A stretch of DNA of 64,000 nt from Mycobacterium sp. (GCA_021732005.1 JAKFVT010000007.1:1-64000), one strand, 5' to 3'; positions 1 through 9,679 are shown, counted from the stretch's first letter. Notes: generated by a model from the letters alone, not told the origin. Numbers and translations are program-made.

Positions 1-1
1 C

Positions 2-367
2 AGCCGCCCCGGCGCCGAGGTGCTCTTCGTCAACGAGGACCAGACCAAGGCCGTCAGCATCCTGCTCGTCGCCCTCGACAACCCCGCCGCCGGACCCTCA
101 ACCCTCGCCGAGGCCCAGGCGAGCCTGCAGAAGGCCGTCACCCCCGGCCCGCCACAGCCCTCCATCGTCGGCACCGGTGGCACCGTGGTCTCCGGCAACT
201 CCCCCGACGGGAAGAAGTCGGTGAGTGTCCTGCTGTTCACCCAAGGCTCCACCCTGGCCCGCATCGAGTTCGACGGCCTGCCCGGCCAACCCGCCGCGGC
301 CGATTTCGTCACCAATGTCGGCCAGAAGCAGGCCATTGCCCTACGCGTCGGACTGCCCACTCCCTAA
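2..367 (+). CDS. C-terminal part of a hypothetical secreted-type protein (5' truncated by window edge)
   Basis: The reading frame is open from the first bases of the window to a TAA at 365-367, so only the last ~121 residues are present. What remains is soluble and Ala/Pro/Gly-rich with two beta-type stretches ([10 protein letters not shown] and [18 protein letters not shown]) that look like two related halves. The ending [18 protein letters not shown] resembles, from memory, exported mycobacterial lipoprotein-like or sensor-domain proteins. No signal peptide can be judged because the start is missing. Its stop overlaps the stop of the convergent RNase Z gene by 4 bases. Function unknown. Confidence 0.7.
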   Translation, partial: SRPGAEVLFVNEDQTKAVSILLVALDNPAAGPSTLAEAQASLQKAVTPGPPQPSIVGTGGTVVSGNSPDGKKSVSVLLFTQGSTLARIEFDGLPGQPAAADFVTNVGQKQAIALRVGLPTP

Positions 368-1275
368 CGGCGCGCAGGCACCGGCACCCGCATCAGATCC
401 TCAGCCACCACCAGATCGCCGGAGAACACCGCGGCGGCCTCCTCGGCGTACCGCACAGCGGCGTCGACGTAGCGCTGTGAGAAGTGCGTCAGCACCAGTG
501 TGCGCACGCCACACTCCGACGCCACCGCGGCCGCCTGCCGCGCCGTCAGGTGCCCGTACCGGTGCGCCAGATCCTCGTCCTCGGTCAGGAACGTCGCCTC
601 GATCACCAACATGTCGGCTCCGTCGGCGAGCGCGTACACCCCATCGCAGAGCCGGGTGTCCATCACGAATGCGAACCGCTGTCCGGGCCGCGGCTCACTG
701 ACTTCCGCCACATTGACCGCCCGGTCCCCCACCCGCAGCGTTCCGGCGCGTTCCAATTCACTGACGGACGGCCCGCCGATCCCGAAGCGGGACAACAGCT
801 CCGGGATGAAGCGCCGGCCGTCCGGTTCGACCAGCCGGTAGCCGAACACGTCGGTCGAATGCTCCAACGCAGCAGCCTCGAGCACGCCGAAACGGCCGAT
901 CGCGACAACACCGTCAGCCGAGACCGGCTCCTCCCGCACCTCAGCGCGGTCATAGAACACCGAAGCGTGCCGCAGTCGGTCGAAGTAGTCGCCGCCCGAC
1001 GCCGGAAAGTGTGCAACGAGCGGATGGTCGATCTGATCGAGTGACGCCCGCTGGATCACGCCGGGCACCCCGAGGCAGTGGTCGCCGTGAAAATGCGTGA
1101 GGCACAACCGGTTCACCGCACTGACCGACACGCCGGCCAGCATCATCTGGCGCTGGGTGCCCTCGCCGGGATCGAAGAGGATGCCCTCGTCGTCCCAGCG
1201 CAGCAGGTAGCCGTTGTGGTTGCGGTAGCGGGTCGGCACCTGACTGGCGGTGCCGAGCACAACCAACTCACGCAT
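364..1275 (-). CDS. rnz: Ribonuclease Z (tRNA 3' processing endonuclease)
   Basis: 303 residues, the usual length for short-form RNase Z. It removes the 3' trailer from tRNA precursors in the cytoplasm. The metallo-beta-lactamase zinc motif HFHGDH lies at residues 61-66. Further ligands are expected at the Asp of [10 protein letters not shown] and the His of VLTHFSQRY, and [10 protein letters not shown] near residue 34 is typical of the family. The start [12 protein letters not shown] fits the conserved N terminus. It is convergent with the gene on its 3' side and runs in the same direction as the UPF0182 gene, 21 bases away. Confidence 0.93.
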   Translation of the reverse strand: MRELVVLGTASQVPTRYRNHNGYLLRWDDEGILFDPGEGTQRQMMLAGVSVSAVNRLCLTHFHGDHCLGVPGVIQRASLDQIDHPLVAHFPASGGDYFDRLRHASVFYDRAEVREEPVSADGVVAIGRFGVLEAAALEHSTDVFGYRLVEPDGRRFIPELLSRFGIGGPSVSELERAGTLRVGDRAVNVAEVSEPRPGQRFAFVMDTRLCDGVYALADGADMLVIEATFLTEDEDLAHRYGHLTARQAAAVASECGVRTLVLTHFSQRYVDAAVRYAEEAAAVFSGDLVVAEDLMRVPVPARR

Positions 1276-1296
1276 ACCTGGACTTCGCCGTACTTG

Positions 1297-4296
1297 CTAT
1301 TTAGCCGACTCGTACTTCTTCATCGCATCGTCGAGGCGTTGCAGCGCATCACCGTAATCGGCGAAGTTGCCGTTCTTCTGGGCTTCCTGCACCGCACCCA
1401 GCGCCGTCTCGACGTCGGTCAGCGCCGCAGACTTCGACGGGGACAACGTCGTCGGGACACCCGGCGTGGCCGGTACCCCAGCCACCGGCGTGGGCACCTC
1501 AGGTGCACTGCCCGGTACCGGAGCGGGAGCCGCCGGCGGGCGTGATCCCGGTGGCTGACCACCCGGCGGTGTCGCCGGGGCCGGGCCGGTGGCCGTCGCG
1601 CCCGCACCGGCACCGAAGATGCCGTCCAGCGCAGTACTGACCGTCGGGCCGTAGCCGACCTTGTCGTTGTACATCATCGCCACCCGGATCAACCGCGGAT
1701 AGGACGACGCCGCATCACTGGTGCCCGGTGAGGCGTACACCGGCGACACGTAGATCAGGCCGCCCTGCCCGACCGGCAGGGTCAGCAGATTGCCCCACCG
1801 TATTCGGTTCTGGTTGTCGCGGCCGATCACGCCGAGGTCTTGGCTGACCGCGGTGTCGGTGCTGATCGCGTTGAACGCCAGCTTCGGACCGTTGACCTGG
1901 CCCGGAATGGTCAACACCGTGATCCGACCGTAGGTTTCGGGGTCGGAACTGGCACTGATGTAGGCGGCCAGGAAGTCGCGCCGGAACCGGTTCATCGCAC
2001 TGGTCAGCTGGAACGACGACGAATTGGTATTGCGGGCAAGGTCTTTGGCCACGATGTAGTACGGCGGCTGGTAGCTGCTGGCGGTGGGGTTGGGATCCAG
2101 CGGCACGTCCCAGAAGTCGGAGGTGGAGAAGAACGTCACCGGGTCGTCGACGTGATACTTGGCCAGCAGCATGCGCTGAACCTTGAACAGATCCTCCGGA
2201 TAGCGAAGGTGCGCAGCCAGATCCGGCGAGATCTCACTCTTCGGCTTGACTGTGCCCGGGAACACCGCCATCCATGCCTTCAACACCGGGTCGCTCTCGT
2301 CCTGGGCGTAGAGCGTCACGGTGCCGTCGTAGGCGTCGACGGTGGCCTTGACCGAGTTGCGGATGTAGGACACCTGCTTGTCCGGGGCCAACCGGTTGAC
2401 CGCCACCTCGGTGGAGTCCGCGGTGGCCGACGACAGCGACGTCAACTCCGAGTACGGGTAGTTGTCCAGCGTGGTGTAGCCGTCGATGACCCACACCATC
2501 TTCTTGTTGACGATGGCCGGATACACCGTGCTGTCGGTGGTCAGCCACGGCGCCACCGCCTCCACCCGCTGAGCGGGGTCGCGGTTGAACAGGATCTTGC
2601 TGTTGTTGCCGATCACGTTGGAGAACAAGAAGTTCCGCTCGGCGAACTTGGCGGCGAACACGCTGCGCGCCAGCCAGTTGCCGATCGGCACACCACCGGC
2701 GCCGGTGTAGGTGTAGTTCTTGGTGTCGGTGTTGGTCTCGTAGTCGTACTCGCGGTCGGCGCCGTTCTTACCGACGATCGCATAGTCGGCCGCGGTGTTG
2801 GAGATGACCGGGCCGAAGTAGACACGCGGCTGATCCAGCGGGGCCGGGCCGGGCGAGACGACATTGCCGTTGGCCCCGACGACGCTGGCCAAGAATTCGG
2901 GATAACCGCCATTCTGGTTGGGGTCGTTGGCGATTCCGCGCACCGTGTTGGCCGGCGAAGCGATGAAGCCGTTGCCGTGGGTGTAGACGGTGTGCCGGTT
3001 GATCCAGTCCCGCTGGTTGTCCTGCAGCCGGTCCGGGTTCAGTTCGCGGGCGGCGACCACATAATCACGCAGCTCCCCGTCGGCGCTCTGGTAGCGGTCG
3101 ATCGACAACTGGTCGGGGAAGTAGTAAAAGTTCTTGCCCTGCTGGAACTGGGTGAACGCCGGGCTGATGATCGTGGGGTCCAGCACCCGGATGTTCGACG
3201 TGGTCGCCCGGTCGGAGGCTACCTGCTGCGCAGTGGTCGGCGCGGTGCCGCTGTAATCCCGGTACGTCACATGGTCGTTGGTCAGCCCGTACGCCTGCCT
3301 CGTCGCGGCGATACTGCGACTGATGTATTCGCTTTCCTTCTGCGCGGCATTGGGTTTGACGCTGATCTGCTCGACAACCAGCGGCCAGCCCGCGCCGACG
3401 ATCAGCGAGCTCAGCAGCAACAGCACCAAACCGATCGCGGGGATTCGCAGATCACGCAGCACGAGTGCCGAGAACACCGCGGCCGCGCAGATCAGCGCGA
3501 TCGCCAGCAGGATCAGCTTGGCCGGCAGCACGGCGTTGATGTCGGTGTAGCCGGCGCCGGTGAACGGCTTACCGCCGCGAGTGTGGCTGAGCAGTTCGTA
3601 GCGGTCCAACCAATAGGCGACGGCCTTGAGCAATACCAGCGTCCCGATCAGGGCCACCAGTTGGATGCGGGCGGGGCGGCTCAGTACGCCGCTGCGGCCG
3701 GCCAACCGGATGCCGCCGAAGATGTAGTGACTGATCAGGTTCGCCAGGAACGCCAGGAACAGCGCGACGAACAGGTACGACAGCACCAGCCGGTAGAACG
3801 GCAGATCGAAGGCATAGAACCCGAGGTCCTTGCCGAACTGCGGGTCGGTGATGCCGAAGTCGCCGCCGTGCAGGAACAACTGCACGCGTGCCCAATAGCT
3901 CTGCGCCACCGCCCCGGACAACACACCGATGACCGTCGGCACCCCGATGCCGAACAGCCGAAGCCGGGCCATCACCGCGGTCCGGTAGCGCGCCACCGGA
4001 TCATTCGGCCCGACCGTCGGCACGAACACCGGCCGGGTGCGGTAGGCCAACGCCAGTCCGGCGAAGACGATCGCGCCCACCGCCAGGGCGGCCACCAGGA
4101 ACACCACGATGCGGGTGACCAGCACGGTGGAGAACACCGAGCGGTAGCCCAGCTCGCCGAACCACAACCAGTCCACGTAGGTGTCGACCAATCGTGGCCC
4201 CACCAACAACAGCGCGACGACCGCGAGCGCAATACCGATCAGAATCCGGCTGCGCCGAGTCAGCTTCGGCATCCTGGCGCCGGGCCGCATACTCAC
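1297..4296 (-). CDS. UPF0182 family large membrane protein (Rv3193c orthologue)
   Basis: 999 residues. The N-terminal third has about seven hydrophobic segments (first near residues 18-40), followed by a large, probably extracytoplasmic domain and a Pro/Ala/Gly-rich linker before a charged C-terminal helix. It is close throughout to M. tuberculosis Rv3193c (for example [13 protein letters not shown] and the SNIRVLDP region). The biochemical role is unknown. Three starts are possible: GTG at 4296, ATG at 4290, or ATG at 4272. AGGTGAG lies just upstream of the first two and favours 4290. It is divergent from nothing; the protease gene lies 105 bases upstream on the same strand. Confidence 0.93.
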   Translation of the reverse strand: MSMRPGARMPKLTRRSRILIGIALAVVALLLVGPRLVDTYVDWLWFGELGYRSVFSTVLVTRIVVFLVAALAVGAIVFAGLALAYRTRPVFVPTVGPNDPVARYRTAVMARLRLFGIGVPTVIGVLSGAVAQSYWARVQLFLHGGDFGITDPQFGKDLGFYAFDLPFYRLVLSYLFVALFLAFLANLISHYIFGGIRLAGRSGVLSRPARIQLVALIGTLVLLKAVAYWLDRYELLSHTRGGKPFTGAGYTDINAVLPAKLILLAIALICAAAVFSALVLRDLRIPAIGLVLLLLSSLIVGAGWPLVVEQISVKPNAAQKESEYISRSIAATRQAYGLTNDHVTYRDYSGTAPTTAQQVASDRATTSNIRVLDPTIISPAFTQFQQGKNFYYFPDQLSIDRYQSADGELRDYVVAARELNPDRLQDNQRDWINRHTVYTHGNGFIASPANTVRGIANDPNQNGGYPEFLASVVGANGNVVSPGPAPLDQPRVYFGPVISNTAADYAIVGKNGADREYDYETNTDTKNYTYTGAGGVPIGNWLARSVFAAKFAERNFLFSNVIGNNSKILFNRDPAQRVEAVAPWLTTDSTVYPAIVNKKMVWVIDGYTTLDNYPYSELTSLSSATADSTEVAVNRLAPDKQVSYIRNSVKATVDAYDGTVTLYAQDESDPVLKAWMAVFPGTVKPKSEISPDLAAHLRYPEDLFKVQRMLLAKYHVDDPVTFFSTSDFWDVPLDPNPTASSYQPPYYIVAKDLARNTNSSSFQLTSAMNRFRRDFLAAYISASSDPETYGRITVLTIPGQVNGPKLAFNAISTDTAVSQDLGVIGRDNQNRIRWGNLLTLPVGQGGLIYVSPVYASPGTSDAASSYPRLIRVAMMYNDKVGYGPTVSTALDGIFGAGAGATATGPAPATPPGGQPPGSRPPAAPAPVPGSAPEVPTPVAGVPATPGVPTTLSPSKSAALTDVETALGAVQEAQKNGNFADYGDALQRLDDAMKKYESAK

Positions 4297-4400
4297 CTGT
4301 CAGGCTCCTGACGTCTTGTCGGGCGGCCGCGCCGCGCCGAGGCAGCAGTACGGCCACAACTCTACGCATCGCAGGAACGATGCGGTCCTGCAGCAATGCG

Positions 4401-5423
4401 CTAGCAACTGGGCGGACGCCCACCGGAGGTCAGCGTGTGCAGCGAATCCACCGCGCTGTTCAACGTGTCGACCTTCACCAATTCCATCCCGTCGTCACGC
4501 ATGGACTTGGCCTCATCGCAGTTTTCGGCAGGCACCAGGAACACGCTCGCGCCGGCCTCCTGCGCGGCCAGCATCTTGTGGGTGATGCCGCCGATCGGGC
4601 CCACCTTGCCGTCCGGGTCGATCGTTCCGGTGCCGGCGATGAACTTCGATCCGTTGAGATCGCCGGTGGTCAGCTTGTCGATGACAGCGAGGCTGAACAT
4701 CAATCCGGCCGACGGCCCGCCGATGTTCGCCAGGTTGAAGTCGATCTTGAACGGCGCCCACGGCGCGTCGAGCACCGCCACCCCGAGGTAACCATAGTCG
4801 CGATCTTGGTTGTTGCCCAAGGTGATTCGCGCGACGCCCGGCGGGGCGTTCTTGCGGCGATAGTCGATGACGATTTCCTGGCCCGGCTTGGTGGCCTTCA
4901 GCAGCGCCGTGAACTCGGCGATATTCGCTACCGGCTTACCGTCGACGGCGTCGATCGCGTCGCCGTCCTGCAGCTTGCCTGCCGACGGCCCCGGATCGTT
5001 GACCTTCTCCACCCGTACCGCCGACGGATATTTCAGATACCCCAGCGCCGCATACTCCGCGCTGTCCTCGGACCGCTTGAAGTCAGCGTTCTGATCCTTC
5101 TCGACGTCCTCGCGCGACTTCTCCGGCGGGAACACCAGATCCCGCGGAACCAGCTGCTCGCGACCCGACACCCACAAGGTCAGCGCCTGCCCCAGCGTCA
5201 GACCGTCGCGCTGGGCGACGGTGGTCATGTTCAGGTGCCCCGAGGTGGGATGGGTCTCGGTGCCGTCGATGGCCACCACCTGCTTGCCGTCGACCTCACC
5301 GAGCGTGTCGAACGTCGGCCCCGGGCCCAACGACACATAGGGCACCGTCACGACCGCCAGCAGTACGCCGAAGACGACGATCGGCACGAGCGCCGTCAGC
5401 AGCGTCAGAATCCGCCTGTTCAC
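4401..5423 (-). CDS. YlbL-type membrane-anchored PDZ / Lon-like serine protease (Rv3194c orthologue)
   Basis: 340 residues. One N-terminal membrane segment (residues ~8-28, ALVPIVVFGVLLAVVTVPYV) anchors it with the rest outside. A PDZ domain lies around residues 140-210 (KLQDGDAIDAVDGKPV). The C-terminal Lon-like (S16) domain has the Ser of NIGGPSAGLMFSLAV and the Lys of KVGPIGGITHKMLAA, the expected Ser/Lys dyad. The family cleaves membrane or exported substrates; the substrate here is unknown. It is divergent from the zinc hydrolase gene; a small dispersed repeat lies between them. Confidence 0.9.
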   Translation of the reverse strand: MNRRILTLLTALVPIVVFGVLLAVVTVPYVSLGPGPTFDTLGEVDGKQVVAIDGTETHPTSGHLNMTTVAQRDGLTLGQALTLWVSGREQLVPRDLVFPPEKSREDVEKDQNADFKRSEDSAEYAALGYLKYPSAVRVEKVNDPGPSAGKLQDGDAIDAVDGKPVANIAEFTALLKATKPGQEIVIDYRRKNAPPGVARITLGNNQDRDYGYLGVAVLDAPWAPFKIDFNLANIGGPSAGLMFSLAVIDKLTTGDLNGSKFIAGTGTIDPDGKVGPIGGITHKMLAAQEAGASVFLVPAENCDEAKSMRDDGMELVKVDTLNSAVDSLHTLTSGGRPPSC

Positions 5424-5443
5424 GCCGCCAACATTAGATGCGG

Positions 5444-5470
5444 CGGGCAGGAGCGCAGCGACCCGGGGAA
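5444..5470 (+). repeat. Dispersed small repeat, copy 1
   Basis: Contains the core GGCAGGAGCGCAGCGACCC in the space between the YlbL-type protease and the zinc hydrolase. Related copies lie at 31409-31437 (reverse complement, one base different in the core) and 47123-47151. It is not an insertion sequence and has no coding capacity. Confidence 0.7.
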
Positions 5471-5557
5471 ATAGCCGGAGCCCCTGGCCGCCCCCGGTTC
5501 ACTGACAGCGTGATCGCCGGTTACCCGTCCGCGACCCAGCATGAGTACGGTTGAGAC

Positions 5558-6922
5558 ATGCCTGACCAGCCCTTCGGCTTCTCCGCGGGAGACGACCCCG
5601 ACCGCGATAAACCGAAAAAGGACCCGAACCCCGGCCCCGGTGACCCGTTCGGCTTCGCCGGTGGCGACTTCAACATGGCCGACCTCGGTCAGATCTTCAC
5701 CAAGCTCGGCCAGATGTTCAGCGGCTCCGGCAACCCGATGGCCGGCGGTTCGGGACCGGTCAACTACGACGTGGCCCGCCAGCTGGCGTCGAGCTCGATC
5801 GGCTTCGTCGCACCCATCCCATCCGCCACCAGCACCGCAGTCGCCGACGCCGTGCATCTGGCCGACACCTGGCTCGACGGGGCGACCGCGCTGCCCGCCG
5901 GGGCGACCAAAGCCGTCGCGTGGACCCCCAACGACTGGGTTGACGGCACGCTGGACCGCTGGAAGCGCTTGTGCGACCCGATGGCCGAGCAGATCTCGTC
6001 GGTGTGGGCGCAGTCGTTGCCCGAGGAAGCCAAGGCGATGGCCGGGCCCCTGATGGCGATGATGACCCAGATGGGCGGCATGGCGTTCGGCTCGCAGCTG
6101 GGCCAGGCGCTCGGCAAGTTGTCGCGCGAGGTGTTGACGTCGACCGACATCGGCCTGCCTCTGGGACCGACGGGTGTGGCAGCCCTGATGCCGGAGGCCA
6201 TCGAGACCCTGTCCGAAGGCCTCGAGCAGCCGCGCAGCGAGATCATGACGTTCCTGGCCGCCCGCGAGGCGGCCCATCACCGGCTGTTCAGCCATGTGCC
6301 GTGGCTGTCGAGCCAGCTGTTGAATGCCGTCGAGTCCTACGCCAAGGGCATGAAGATCGACATGAGCGGCCTCGAGGAACTGGCCCAAGGCATCAACCCG
6401 GCCGCGCTGACCGACCCGGCCGCCATGGAACAGCTGCTCAGTCAGGGCATGTTCGAGCCGAAGGCCACCCCGGAGCAGACGGCGGCGCTCGAGCGGCTCG
6501 AAACCCTGCTGGCGCTGATCGAGGGCTGGGTGCAGACCGTGGTCACCGCCGCACTCGGTGAGCGCATTCCCGGGACCGCGGCGCTCTCGGAGATGCTGCG
6601 GCGCCGCCGGGCCACCGCCGGACCTGCCGAACAGACCTTCGCGACGTTGGTCGGGCTGGAACTGCGGCCGCGCAAGATGCGGGAGGCCGCCGCGCTGTGG
6701 GAGCGGCTCACCGACGCCGTCGGCATCGACGCGCGCGACGCCGTCTGGCAGCACCCGGATCTGCTGCCCAGCTCCGCCGACCTCGACGAGCCGGCCGGCT
6801 TCATCGACCGGATCATCGGCGGCGACACCAGCGACATCGACTCGGCGATCGCGGAGTTCCAGAAAGCGGAAGACGAGAAGGCCGAGGACAAGAAGCCAGA
6901 CGACGGGCCTGTGGATAGCTGA
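5558..6922 (+). CDS. Zinc-dependent metalloprotease-like / DUF2342 hydrolase (Rv3195 orthologue)
   Basis: 454 residues. The start MPDQPFGFSAGDDPDRD and the FGFxxGDFNMADLGQIF region are typical of this actinobacterial family (putative hydrolase/coenzyme F420 biosynthesis-associated, DUF2342). The segment AREAAHHRLFSHVPWL (around residue 235) holds the likely metal-binding His residues in place of a classical HExxH. The C-terminal 30 residues are very acidic and lysine-rich. It probably starts the operon running into the Rv3196 orthologue 35 bases downstream. The substrate is unknown. Confidence 0.85.
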   Translation: MPDQPFGFSAGDDPDRDKPKKDPNPGPGDPFGFAGGDFNMADLGQIFTKLGQMFSGSGNPMAGGSGPVNYDVARQLASSSIGFVAPIPSATSTAVADAVHLADTWLDGATALPAGATKAVAWTPNDWVDGTLDRWKRLCDPMAEQISSVWAQSLPEEAKAMAGPLMAMMTQMGGMAFGSQLGQALGKLSREVLTSTDIGLPLGPTGVAALMPEAIETLSEGLEQPRSEIMTFLAAREAAHHRLFSHVPWLSSQLLNAVESYAKGMKIDMSGLEELAQGINPAALTDPAAMEQLLSQGMFEPKATPEQTAALERLETLLALIEGWVQTVVTAALGERIPGTAALSEMLRRRRATAGPAEQTFATLVGLELRPRKMREAAALWERLTDAVGIDARDAVWQHPDLLPSSADLDEPAGFIDRIIGGDTSDIDSAIAEFQKAEDEKAEDKKPDDGPVDS

Positions 6923-6957
6923 GCCGCGCGGCACCCTCATGATGCCACAGTCGGCAG

Positions 6958-7527
6958 GTGCTCTACGCGCTCGACCCGGCAATGCCCGTGCTGTTGCGTC
7001 CCGACGACGCGGTGCAGGTCGGCTGGGATCCCCGCCGCGCCGTGCTGGTTCGCCCGCCTGACGGAGTGACGCCCGCCGCGCTGGCCAGGCTGCTGCGCGG
7101 CATGCAAGTTCCCCTCAACAAGGCCGAACTGCAGCGGCTCGCCGCCACGCACGGGCTCGCCGAAAATCTCGACCAGCTGCTGGACGCACTGGAAACCAGC
7201 GGCGTCGTCCGCGGCCGGGCCCGCCCCACCGCTGCCCGCGCGCTGTCGATCCGGGTGCACGGCAGCGGCCCGCTGGCCGATCTTCTGGTCGAGGCGCTGC
7301 GCTGTTCCGGGGCGCGGATCGCGCAGACCAGCCATACCGGCGCCGCGCTGTCGACGGCCCGCGCCGACATGGTCGTGCTGACCGACTACCTGGTGGCCGA
7401 TCCCCGGCTGGTGCGTGATCTGCACACCGTCGGCGTCCCGCACCTCCCGGTCCGGGTGCGCGACGGCGCCGGGCTGGTCGGCCCACTGGTGATCCCCGGG
7501 GTGACGAGCTGCCTGGCCTGTCACTAG
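6958..7527 (+). pseudogene. Rv3196 orthologue, 5' fragment cut by element integration
   Basis: 189 residues of a ThiF-related / RiPP leader-binding-type protein annotated in mycobacteria as Rv3196 (about 300 residues). The frame runs normally to the codons TSCLAC, then meets element DNA and ends one residue later at TAG (7525-7527). The remaining codons, starting again at C-L-A-C-A-D-L-H, are found in frame at 15988-16266. Joining the halves at the 11-bp core gives an uninterrupted 276-residue protein. The upstream in-frame stop at 6940-6942 makes GTG at 6958 the first available start. The truncated product lacks the last ~92 residues. Confidence 0.9.
7510..7520 (+). other. attL core (11-bp repeat)
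   Basis: TGCCTGGCCTG, identical to 15988-15998. On the left side the host codons S-C-L-A-C lead into it; to the right is element DNA (TCACTAGAGGAG). The core encodes part of a C-x-x-C motif of the target protein. Confidence 0.85.
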
Positions 7528-7542
7528 AGGAGATGAAAACTC

Positions 7543-7773
7543 ATGACCGACGAACCCACCCCGACATTGTCCGTCAGCTACGACGAGCGCGGCCTCTGCC
7601 TATGGATCGGCGTGGACGCGCTGGCGGCGTCCCGCCTCGCCGACGGCCCGAACGGTCGGGCCGCGCCGTTCGCGATCGGCGTCGACGAGACGCACACTTT
7701 GCTGAGCGCGCTGCACGCAGCCATTGACGACCGCGACGCGTTGAACATCCGTGACAACCCCGCCAACGACTAG
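7543..7773 (+). CDS. Hypothetical 76-residue protein at the left end of the element
   Basis: MTDEPTPTLSVSYDERG start, with a strong ribosome binding site (GAGGAG, 7528-7533) seven to ten bases ahead that begins directly after the TAG stop of the truncated host gene. It could therefore be translated from the host operon transcript as well as from an element promoter. The protein is small and acidic with no membrane segment or cysteine cluster; residues ~30-60 look alpha/beta (PFAIGVDETHTLLSALHAAID). I do not recognise a family. It lies inside the att repeats, so it belongs to the element. Confidence 0.6.
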   Translation: MTDEPTPTLSVSYDERGLCLWIGVDALAASRLADGPNGRAAPFAIGVDETHTLLSALHAAIDDRDALNIRDNPAND

Positions 7774-7823
7774 CTGCGGCGGCGGTCCCCCCTCTTGTCG
7801 GGCAGATGTGGCGAGGGGTCCAC

Positions 7824-7861
7824 GACAAGGTTGTCACTGACTAGCGTTTTGCATCGCTATT
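7824..7861 (+). promoter_or_regulatory. Possible promoter with an overlapping inverted repeat
   Basis: GACAA-GG-TTGTC (7824-7835) overlaps a TTGTCA -35-like hexamer (7831-7836); about 17-19 bases on is TCGCTATT, a weak -10. The repeat is placed where a repressor would block the -35. It would drive the membrane-anchored protein gene. Pattern only. Confidence 0.3.
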
Positions 7862-7910
7862 TGTCGGTGTGGTCGGCGATCCTTAACGGGTGACCTGGAT
7901 GGCGGAGCAT

Positions 7911-8822
7911 GCGATGGAGCTGATTGCGATCGTGCTCTCCGCGGTAGCAATCGTCATTTCGATATGGGTCCGTGCCGACCGCCCCCGGCTGACCGTCACG
8001 TTGCGATCCTTCGCGCTCACAACCATCGGAGAAGATCGCGTTGCGAATTTCCGGTCGATTATTGAGGTGCGGGTAATCAACGACGGCGGATCACCCGCTC
8101 GCATTGGCGAAGTTTTTCTCGAAGGTGTCGACAGCCGGTTGCGAATCCCGTTTGACCGACGCGAGCTCGGCCCGAAATTGCCCGCAGTCGTTGAGGCCGA
8201 TGGAGGCCAGGAGGCGTGGCACTTCTCTTACGACAAGGTCCACCAAGCGGCGGTCAACCAGTTACGCGAAGATCCGCAGTTCGTTCGAGGCGCGGTACGC
8301 AAAGGAACGCGGATTTATCGAAGCAAGGGGCGCGACCAAATCACCCCGCGTGGCCACGTCTGGCAATCCCGCCGTCAGAAGCTGGCGAAGAAGTATCGGG
8401 CGTGGCGCTACCCGATGGCCCACATATTTTTGAGCGTTCCCCCGAGTAAGCAAGACATCGCGTCGAAGTCGTACGAAGCGATTCTGGACCACGACGGCGG
8501 ACGGGCACTGGGTCGGTCCGAACTTCGACTGGTTGCGCATTATCGCGACGGCCGCCCCGAACTAGTGGCTGGTGTTGATCCGGTGCCGGTTCCGCGAATC
8601 CGGCGGGGTCGCTCGAAACGCGTACGGTTGCCGCTTGTCGAGTCTGTTGCAGACGATGTCCACCACTACTCCTGGGACCTCCGGACACGCCAGGGCCGGG
8701 ACGCTGGCGGGGGCACCGCCGACACGCTTGCTGAAGCAATCGAAATGAACGCGAAGATCGAATCCGGCGACACTGACGGCCTGCCGTTATTGCAGATTGA
8801 TCCGAAACACTTCCGAGACTGA
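7911..8822 (+). CDS. Unknown membrane-anchored cargo protein of the element
   Basis: 303 residues from ATG 7911 (MELIAIVLSAVAIVISIWV), chosen because GGCGGAG stands six bases ahead; in-frame starts at 7890 and 7899 would add 7 or 4 residues. One N-terminal membrane helix (~1-20) is followed by a beta-rich domain (RLTVTLRSFAL, IIEVRVINDGGSPARIGEVFLEG) and a basic middle part (residues ~135-165), so the bulk is probably cytoplasmic. Its codon use is less GC-rich than the host genes around it. No family recognised. Its place at the end distal to the integrase is where satellites often keep cargo such as phage-interference genes, but nothing in the sequence proves that. Confidence 0.65.
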   Translation, partial: AMELIAIVLSAVAIVISIWVRADRPRLTVTLRSFALTTIGEDRVANFRSIIEVRVINDGGSPARIGEVFLEGVDSRLRIPFDRRELGPKLPAVVEADGGQEAWHFSYDKVHQAAVNQLREDPQFVRGAVRKGTRIYRSKGRDQITPRGHVWQSRRQKLAKKYRAWRYPMAHIFLSVPPSKQDIASKSYEAILDHDGGRALGRSELRLVAHYRDGRPELVAGVDPVPVPRIRRGRSKRVRLPLVESVADDVHHYSWDLRTRQGRDAGGGTADTLAEAIEMNAKIESGDTDGLPLLQIDPKHFRD

Positions 8823-8911
8823 GTCGAACTCCCCGCGCGGTTGCCGGAAACGCCGTCACATCCCCGCGATCCGCGCTGTACTGGACGCTGGCGAACCGTT
8901 AGGAGCAGTCG

Positions 8912-9277
8912 ATGTCCATTTCTCCGTACAGCGTCGGAGCCTTGATCGGTGGCATCGCCGCGCTGGTCGTCGGCCTAAGTGTCGCTACACCGGCGCGCGC
9001 CGACGACACGCAGGACCAGATTTTCCTTACGTCGCTGGGGAACCACGGAATTAGTTGCGCTTCGCTACCCGGATGCGGGGGCAACGGCCAGCTGCTCGGC
9101 TTGGGTCAAGCGCTCTGCACCGACCTCGCCAAGACACTTGACCCGGTGATAGAGGCCAACTGGTTGGTCGCGAATCAGAGTTTCACCAAAGAACAGGCTG
9201 CGGGAGTAGTCGGTTCGGCTATCGGCGCATATTGCCCCGAGCACATGCCAGCACTTCACCAACGGGCTGGGAACTAA
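8912..9277 (+). CDS. DUF732 family secreted protein carried by the element
   Basis: 121 residues. A clear signal peptide is visible (hydrophobic residues ~8-25, then ATPARADD as the likely cleavage region). The mature part has the DUF732 pattern: FLTSLGNHGISC, then LGQALCTDL and IGAYCPEHM, with four cysteines that could form two disulfides. Ribosome binding site AGGAG lies eight bases ahead of the ATG. DUF732 proteins are common exported proteins of mycobacteria and their phages with unknown function. Here it is likely a moron-type cargo gene, convergent with the WhiB-like gene 12 bases away. Confidence 0.75.
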   Translation: MSISPYSVGALIGGIAALVVGLSVATPARADDTQDQIFLTSLGNHGISCASLPGCGGNGQLLGLGQALCTDLAKTLDPVIEANWLVANQSFTKEQAAGVVGSAIGAYCPEHMPALHQRAGN

Positions 9278-9289
9278 CGACAGGGCCGA

Positions 9290-9679
9290 TTACACCGGCT
9301 GAAACTCCCCATCGCACCGCCTCGGCCGGTAGGTCCGCGCGGCAACGGTGCCGAGCGGTCGCGATCGCTTATCGAGCCGGTCTGCCCACTCTCGACACGG
9401 CGTCAGTGCCGGGCAACGCTGGCACAGCGCGACCGCCTCGGCCGCGTCGGCGGGGTCCTCGCTGTCAAACAGCTCGGCGCGGCCTCGACACAGGGCGTTT
9501 CGCAACTTCGGCTGCCCCGCCAGGACCTCGCACAACAGGTCGACTACCGGATGCCGTGATGCCTTGCGGGGGCCATGCGCTCGGCACCACGAGCTACGAC
9601 GGCTCGACGGCGCGGAGTCACAGCCCTCAGCTCGACAGACCTCGGCGGCTCCCACCGTGGTTAGCTGCCGCCGACCCAC
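9290..9679 (-). CDS. WhiB-like protein with an N-terminal zinc knuckle
   Basis: 129 residues. The N-terminal part has C15-x4-C20...C32-x2-H35, like the small zinc knuckles of actinophage proteins. The C-terminal part has the WhiB cluster spacing C64...C86-x2-C89-x5-C95 (LCQRCPALTPC), expected to bind a 4Fe-4S cluster. The usual GVWGG turn after the cluster is missing (it reads LDKRSRPLGTV), and there is no AT-hook. It begins inside the end of the capsid gene (19-base overlap if GTG 9679 is used; GTG 9655 would remove it), so the two are probably one transcript. It may act as a transcription factor on element or host promoters. Confidence 0.75.
   Translation of the reverse strand: MGRRQLTTVGAAEVCRAEGCDSAPSSRRSSWCRAHGPRKASRHPVVDLLCEVLAGQPKLRNALCRGRAELFDSEDPADAAEAVALCQRCPALTPCREWADRLDKRSRPLGTVAARTYRPRRCDGEFQPV

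Noticed and set aside
1840..4311. 823-residue open frame opposite the UPF0182 gene
   Set aside because: Low-complexity Arg/Gly/His/Val protein antisense to a strongly conserved gene; a typical GC-rich shadow.
5420..6982. 520-residue open frame opposite the zinc hydrolase
   Set aside because: Antisense to a conserved gene and without recognisable domains.
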